DNA of 64,000 nt, taken from contig NZ_JACVQF010000218.1 of NCBI RefSeq assembly GCF_014534645.1, forward strand, positions 1 to 64,000, read 5' to 3'. Position 1 is the first letter of the stretch. Every line of letters begins with the position of its first letter. Below, one piece after another: positions 59,966 to 64,000 of the stretch. Source of the DNA: Streptomyces griseicoloratus. GTDB lineage: Bacteria; Actinomycetota; Actinomycetes; Streptomycetales; Streptomycetaceae. The notes beneath the pieces are model-generated. The model was not told the DNA's origin, ran no database searches, and saw nothing but the letters and a program-made list of their open reading frames with translations. Both the position numbers and the translations under genes were made by a program.

Positions 59966-60451
59966 TCAGCCGCGCCCGCGGTGGAAGCGGTGGTGCAAGG
60001 CCCGCACCTCGTCCGCGAGTCCGGGAACGGGACCCTCCACCACCACGCCGGGGGCGACCTCCCGCACCGGCAGCGCCCGCACGGGCGGGGCGGGTACGTC
60101 CAGCTCGGCGAGCCAGGCCGTGAGCTGCTCCGAAGAGGCGACGTAGACGATGCGGCCGAGCCCCACCCAGGCATGGGCGGCGGCACACATCGGACAGTGC
60201 TCGCCGGACGTGTACACCGTCGCGGCCGCCCGCTCCTCGGGAGCGAGGTGGGCCGCGGCCCAGCGCGCGAGCTCGAACTCGGGATGGCGGGTGCGGTCGC
60301 CGGAGGCCACCCGGTTGTGGTCCTCGGCCAGCACCCTGCCGTCCGAGCCCACCAGGACCGAGCCGAACGGCTCGTCACCGGCGTCCAGCGCCTCGGCCGC
60401 CAGCTCCACGCAGCGGCGCAGGTACGGCAGCTCGGCATCCTTCACGACCAT
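59966..60451 (-). CDS. Nucleoside/guanine deaminase (CDA family)
   Basis: 161 aa. The zinc site is H-P-E-F (TRHPEFELARW) and P-C-x2-C (SGEHCPMCAAAH), giving His/Cys/Cys ligands with Glu as proton carrier. DEPFGSVLVGSDGRVLAE is typical of guanine deaminase and TadA relatives; substrate not fixed. GGAGG lies about 10 nt before ATG 60451. Confidence 0.85.
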   Translation of the reverse strand: MVVKDAELPYLRRCVELAAEALDAGDEPFGSVLVGSDGRVLAEDHNRVASGDRTRHPEFELARWAAAHLAPEERAAATVYTSGEHCPMCAAAHAWVGLGRIVYVASSEQLTAWLAELDVPAPPVRALPVREVAPGVVVEGPVPGLADEVRALHHRFHRGRG

Positions 60452-60513
60452 CGGCCTACGACCCTCCTCGTGATCCGTTCCCTCCCGGCACTCTACGTGT
60501 TCCAATCCAGCGC

Positions 60514-61221
60514 TCAGCGGAGACCGAACGCGTCCGCCAGCGCGTCGAACTGGGCGGTGAGCAGGGTGGCGCCGTCGTGCCCCATCCCGGCGAACTGGCC
60601 CGCGACCTCCAGCCCGATCACCCCGTGCAGGCCGGTCCAGGCGAGCACGGCGCCGGCCAGCGCGACGGCCTCGTCCCCGGCGGGCACGTGCCGCGCGGCC
60701 CACTCGGCGACCGCCGCGTCACCGGCGGCCCACGTCCGCATCTGCTCGGCCACCGGACGCACCGCCGCCGACGGCTCGCCCCCCGCGAACGCCGGCAGGA
60801 ACGGTCCGAGCACCGCCCGGGCGCTGTCGAGCGTGTCCGGCGGTGCGCTGTACCCCGGCACCGGTGTGCCCTCGATCAGCAGATAGCGGTGCGGTTGCGC
60901 CACCGCCCAGGTGCGGCAGGCCGCCGCCAGCGCCCGCAGCCGGGCACGCGGCGAGGTGTCCGCCGGCAGTGCGTCCGCGGCGGCGCCCACGGCGGCGGCC
61001 AGATCGGTGTAGGCGTCCCGGATCAGATCGGTGAGCAGGGCGTCCCGGCTGTCGAAGTAGCGGTAGAGCGCGGGACCCGACAGGCCGACCTCCTTGGCGA
61101 TGCGAGTCAGCGCCACCGCCGTCGTGCCGCCCTCGGCGAGCTGCCGGAGCGCGATCTCCTTGATCTCCGCCCGGGTCTGCTCCCGGTAACGGTCCCTCGG
61201 GCTCAGCCGGCTTCCGCTCAC
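60514..61221 (-). CDS. TetR-family repressor
   Basis: 235 aa with an N-terminal HTH (TAVALTRIAKEVGLSGPALY, RYFDSRDALLTDLI) and a TetR_C (WHG-type) ligand domain. GTG 61221 start with GAGGAG 6-7 nt upstream. It faces the NAD-dependent epimerase gene at 61350; a short palindrome between them may be its operator. Confidence 0.88.
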   Translation of the reverse strand: MSGSRLSPRDRYREQTRAEIKEIALRQLAEGGTTAVALTRIAKEVGLSGPALYRYFDSRDALLTDLIRDAYTDLAAAVGAAADALPADTSPRARLRALAAACRTWAVAQPHRYLLIEGTPVPGYSAPPDTLDSARAVLGPFLPAFAGGEPSAAVRPVAEQMRTWAAGDAAVAEWAARHVPAGDEAVALAGAVLAWTGLHGVIGLEVAGQFAGMGHDGATLLTAQFDALADAFGLR

Positions 61222-61300
61222 GGGCGGCTCCTCTCGTCTCGTGACACACCTTAACGACCGCCGGAGCGCCCCACGCTTGCTATGGCTCATCGCGAGAGTT

Positions 61301-61315
61301 ACTGTCTCTAACAGT
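61301..61315. promoter_or_regulatory. Candidate TetR operator
   Basis: ACTGT (61301-61305) and ACAGT (61311-61315) with a 5-nt centre in the divergent gap. Confidence 0.35.
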
Positions 61316-61349
61316 TGCGAGCAGTGCTCACAGAATCGAGGAGACCGGC

Positions 61350-62309
61350 ATGTCCGCCACCACCACCCCCCAGACCCGGGCCCGGCACACCGTCCTCGGA
61401 GCCGGCCCCGCCGGCACCGCCCTCGCCGGGGAACTGGTCCGCCGCGGCCACCCCGTACGCCTCGTCGACCGGAAGGGCGACGGTCCCGCGCCGGCAGGCG
61501 TCGAGCGGTTCGCCGCCGATGTGAGCACCCGCGAGGGCGCGCTGGCCGCCGTGGGCGGGGCGGCCGTCGTGTACCACTGCGTCAACGTCGGCTATCACCT
61601 CCAGGTCGAGGTGATGCCCCGCGTGCAGGAGGCCGTCCTGGCCGCGGTCGAGGCGTCCGGGGCCCGGCTGGTCGTGCTCGACACCCTCTATCCGTACGGG
61701 GAGACCGGGGGAGCGGTGATGACCGAGGACAGCCCGTGGCAGGCGACCAGCCGCAAGGGCCGGATGCGCGCCGAGCTCGACGAGCGGTACCTCGCCGCGC
61801 ACCGCGCCGGCCGCGCACGCGTGGTCCTCGGCCGTTCCGCCGACTTCGTCGGCCCCGGCGTGCTCAACTCCTCCCTCGGCGCCGCCGTCTTCCCCGGTGC
61901 CCTCACCGGCGGGGAGGTCCTGGCGCTCGGGGACATCGACCTGCCGCACAGTCACACCGACATCCGGGACGTGGCGGCCGGCCTCGCAACCCTCGGCGAG
62001 CGTCCGGAGGGCGACGGCCGGGTGTGGCACCTGCCCACCGCGCCCGCCGTCAGCACGCGTGAGATACACACGATGATCGAGAAGTGCGTGGGCCGCCCCC
62101 TGAACGTCGTGGTCCTCGAAGAGGCCCGCCCCTTCGGGCCGTTCGACGACCTGTTCATGGCGGAGTACGCCGAGATGTTCTACCAGCACACGGAGCCCCA
62201 GATCATGGACTCCTCCGCCTGCCAGCGCGCCTTCGGGGTGGCTCCGACGCCGCTCGCGGACACGGTGGAGGCGACCGTGGCCTGGTACGCGGAACGCCTC
62301 GCGCGGTGA
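61350..62309 (+). CDS. NAD-dependent epimerase/dehydratase
   Basis: 319 aa, extended SDR-like. Nucleotide motif VLGAGPAGTALAGEL at the N-terminus; DTLYPYGETGG (Y-x3-K not intact: the region reads TSRKGRMRAEL) and HSHTDIRDVAAGLATLG. Relatives act on nucleotide sugars or aldehydes; the missing Lys motif makes the reaction uncertain. Divergent from tetR. Confidence 0.82.
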   Translation: MSATTTPQTRARHTVLGAGPAGTALAGELVRRGHPVRLVDRKGDGPAPAGVERFAADVSTREGALAAVGGAAVVYHCVNVGYHLQVEVMPRVQEAVLAAVEASGARLVVLDTLYPYGETGGAVMTEDSPWQATSRKGRMRAELDERYLAAHRAGRARVVLGRSADFVGPGVLNSSLGAAVFPGALTGGEVLALGDIDLPHSHTDIRDVAAGLATLGERPEGDGRVWHLPTAPAVSTREIHTMIEKCVGRPLNVVVLEEARPFGPFDDLFMAEYAEMFYQHTEPQIMDSSACQRAFGVAPTPLADTVEATVAWYAERLAR

Positions 62310-62384
62310 GGCGCCGGGCCGAGCGGACGCGCGGGAGCGGCGCGCCGGATCACGCCCGGCGCGCCCGGCCGGACTCCCGCCTCG

Positions 62385-62648
62385 TCAGCGACGTGCCCGC
62401 GAGCGGTCCAGCGCGCCCACGCCGAGCGCGGCGAGGGCGATCTGGATGAGCCACTCGATCCAGTCGACGCCCTTGGTGTCGGCCACGTCGAGCGCGGTGG
62501 CGATCCAGGTGCCGATCAGCGCGGCCACGATGCCCACGAGGATCGTCCACAGGATGCCGATGCGCTGACGGCCCGGGACGACCAGTCGGCCCAGGACGCC
62601 GATCACGACGCCGATGACGATGGCACTGATGATGCCGTCGATCTCCAT
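62385..62648 (-). CDS. GlsB/YeaQ/YmgE-family stress membrane protein
   Basis: 87 aa with three membrane segments (IDGIISAIVIGVVIGVLGRL, IGILWTILVGIVAALIGTWI, WLIQIALAALGVGAL). Small transglycosylase-associated/stress-response family; role unknown. Confidence 0.87.
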   Translation of the reverse strand: MEIDGIISAIVIGVVIGVLGRLVVPGRQRIGILWTILVGIVAALIGTWIATALDVADTKGVDWIEWLIQIALAALGVGALDRSRARR

Positions 62649-62816
62649 CTCCGCCCCTCTTCGTCAAGTCCCCGCACCAAGGCGTGTTCCCGCTGCGGGC
62701 GGGCGCAGTCCGCCTTCAGGGCGGCGACGGGCCGGGTGGCGGGAGGGTCGAGGGGGCACGTGCAGGCCGGTACCTCGTTCGGACCGGCCTGCACGGCGTT
62801 CCGGTTGTCGGCGTGC

Positions 62817-63257
62817 CTACGGCCTTGGGACGCTCCTCGCTGCCGTGCCGGCGCAGACCAGTCCCAGGACCAATGCCAGGACGCCGATGACGATGTTGTT
62901 CCACACGACGCCGGCGTCCGGGCTGGAGCCGACGATCCACGGTGAGATGATCATCCACACACCCATCGCGCACATGGCCCAGCTGAGGCCGTACATGCGC
63001 TCCGGGGCCCTGGTGAACCCGAGGGCCAGCAGTCCGATGGCGATACCCACGATCAGGTTGTGGGGCACCAGCGCCGGCTGGTTCGCCGTGAAGTGGAGGA
63101 TCCACGGGGACACGGCACAGTACAGACCGAGCAGGAACACCGGCCCGTCCACGAGTGCCACATCGCGACCACCGAGCATGCGGGCGTAGCGTGCCCGCAT
63201 TTCCGAGGCATCAGGGTGACTGGTGATGTCACCTCTGGTGTGCGAGACGTGGGCCAT
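62817..63257 (-). CDS. SPW-repeat membrane protein
   Basis: 146 aa with two SPW repeats (AVSPWILHFTANQPALVPHN and IISPWIVGSSPDAGVVWNN) and four membrane helices. AAAGGAGA before ATG 63257. Streptomyces stress-associated membrane family. Confidence 0.87.
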   Translation of the reverse strand: MAHVSHTRGDITSHPDASEMRARYARMLGGRDVALVDGPVFLLGLYCAVSPWILHFTANQPALVPHNLIVGIAIGLLALGFTRAPERMYGLSWAMCAMGVWMIISPWIVGSSPDAGVVWNNIVIGVLALVLGLVCAGTAARSVPRP

Positions 63258-63447
63258 GAGTCGTCTCCTTTGACTTGCAGGCCGACCGCTCTGATGCGGT
63301 ATGCGGTAAGCGCCGCGTACATACATTCTGCGCTTATTTCTCCCTTATGTGTAGAGGTCAGCGAGGGTCCCGCACGGTCTGCCAGCATCCCGAACGTCAC
63401 ACCCTCGTGAATTGCGGTTCCGCGATACGAGATCGTCCGGGTACTCC

Positions 63448-63484
63448 TTGACGGCTCTCGCCGGCCGCTGTCACGATCGACGGC
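63448..63484 (+). promoter_or_regulatory. Candidate housekeeping promoter of the leader peptide
   Basis: TTGACG near 63449 and CACGAT about 18 nt downstream, close to the ATG at 63485, so the leader mRNA may start at or near its initiation codon. Confidence 0.35.
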
Positions 63485-63568
63485 ATGACAACGCGACTGG
63501 AACTCACGCGGCGACGCCACGTCGACCTCGCACGCGTTTCCAGCGCCTTCTGTCGCATCGCGGCCTGA
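63485..63568 (+). CDS. Cysteine-containing leader peptide upstream of FMN reductase
   Basis: 27-aa peptide with the Streptomyces leader pattern RRRHVDLARVSSAFC: an Arg-rich front, H-V-D-L, and one Cys codon near the end. Such peptides precede sulfur-metabolism genes and are thought to sense cysteine through Cys-codon stalling. It is 214 nt upstream of the FMN reductase. Confidence 0.72.
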   Translation: MTTRLELTRRRHVDLARVSSAFCRIAA

Positions 63569-63782
63569 CCCTCCGGTCCGCCGTCCCCTCCCGCGCCGCG
63601 AAGGCCCCGCGCGCGTTCTTCCCTCCCACCGTCCCGGCACGGCGCTCTCTCACGTCCCGTTGAACGAGGACCACGCCGAACCCGACGGTGTCTTCTGCCG
63701 GTTCCGACCCCTTCCCCCCGACCGCTTCCACCGGGGCGCCGCCCTCGGCGCCGTGCGCTCCGCCGTCCCGAAAAGAGGGCCC

Positions 63783-64000
63783 ATGGCCACCGTCCTGTCC
63801 GTTTCCGGCAGCCCTTCCGCCACCTCCCGCACCAACCGGCTGCTGCGCCACCTCGACGACCGGCTGACCGACCAGGGCCACGAGGTGATCCCGCTCGACG
63901 TGCGCACCGTCCCCGCCGACGCCCTGCTCGGCGCGGACTTCCGGCACCCCGCGATCGTCGAGGCCACCGAGCTGTTCGCCCGTGCCGACGGGGTCGTCGT
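63783..64000 (+). CDS. ssuE: NAD(P)H-dependent FMN reductase, 3'-truncated by window edge
   Basis: The first 72 codons are visible. Flavodoxin-like FMN-binding loop SVSGSPSATSRTNRLLRHL, then VPADALLGADFRHPAIVEAT, close to SsuE-type enzymes that supply FMNH2 to alkanesulfonate monooxygenase. The upstream Cys leader supports a sulfur-assimilation operon (ssu or sulfate-linked). The stop lies beyond 64000. Confidence 0.75.
   Translation, partial: MATVLSVSGSPSATSRTNRLLRHLDDRLTDQGHEVIPLDVRTVPADALLGADFRHPAIVEATELFARADGVV

Overview
The window is Streptomyces chromosome. The support is very high G+C, GTG/TTG starts with AGGAGG-type ribosome sites, and genus-typical genes: NsdA, a long chaplin with a sortase signal, WhiB, SPW-repeat, DUF397, DUF6191 and DUF6479 proteins, an ECF41 sigma factor, and a cysteine-containing leader peptide. 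No rRNA, tRNA or CRISPR array was seen.

1-6 kb is an accessory island: a complete IS5-family element whose transposase needs a -1 frameshift, gene remnants (an IS-associated helper with a nonsense codon, a frameshifted TrmO C-terminus, a GNAT N-terminus, a UvrD-type helicase tail), and a WhiB-like/Xis pair facing a tyrosine integrase across a shared terminator. Inside the island lies the most unusual item: two overlapping genes (2765 to 1760, minus strand) that share a Gly/Asn-rich motif, at the C-terminus of a small protein with a hydrophobic N-terminus and at the N-terminus of a three-helix membrane protein. This layout resembles bacterial amyloid-signalling (NLR/effector-type) pairs.

6-24 kb holds small regulated modules: HxlR/atypical SDR with an inverted repeat between them; a minus-strand LysR - Vat-type acetyltransferase - double GNAT - DUF5701 run with overlapping or closely spaced ends; a Tat-exported lipase-like hydrolase divergent from an ArsR regulator; an amidohydrolase and an Rrf2 regulator that carry the same 25-bp palindrome upstream; HchA; a tandem universal stress protein; PolX; and an ECF41 sigma module whose FAD oxidoreductase has a matching promoter.

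25-36 kb is a stress/respiration block: second copies of cytochrome oxidase subunits I and IV converging on a cytochrome b paralogue, then DUF6479, ChaB-like, copper-storage-like, MpaB-like, a Ser/Thr kinase with nine TPR units, a carotenoid-type oxidoreductase and a DUF2795 protein. Three of these genes have sigma-B-like promoters (GNNT-N15-GGGTAC) with identical spacing.

36-64 kb contains secreted hydrolases (beta-lactamase-type, penicillin/AHL acylase, peptidoglycan amidase, tripeptidyl peptidase), CoA ligases including PaaK with a PaaR-like palindrome, a second tandem Usp followed by a degenerate tandem repeat, nsdA beside an APH-fold protein and a probable pseudophosphatase, a Balon-like baeRF protein, a chaplin with a BldN-like promoter, small membrane stress proteins, and at the right edge a leader peptide preceding a truncated FMN reductase gene.
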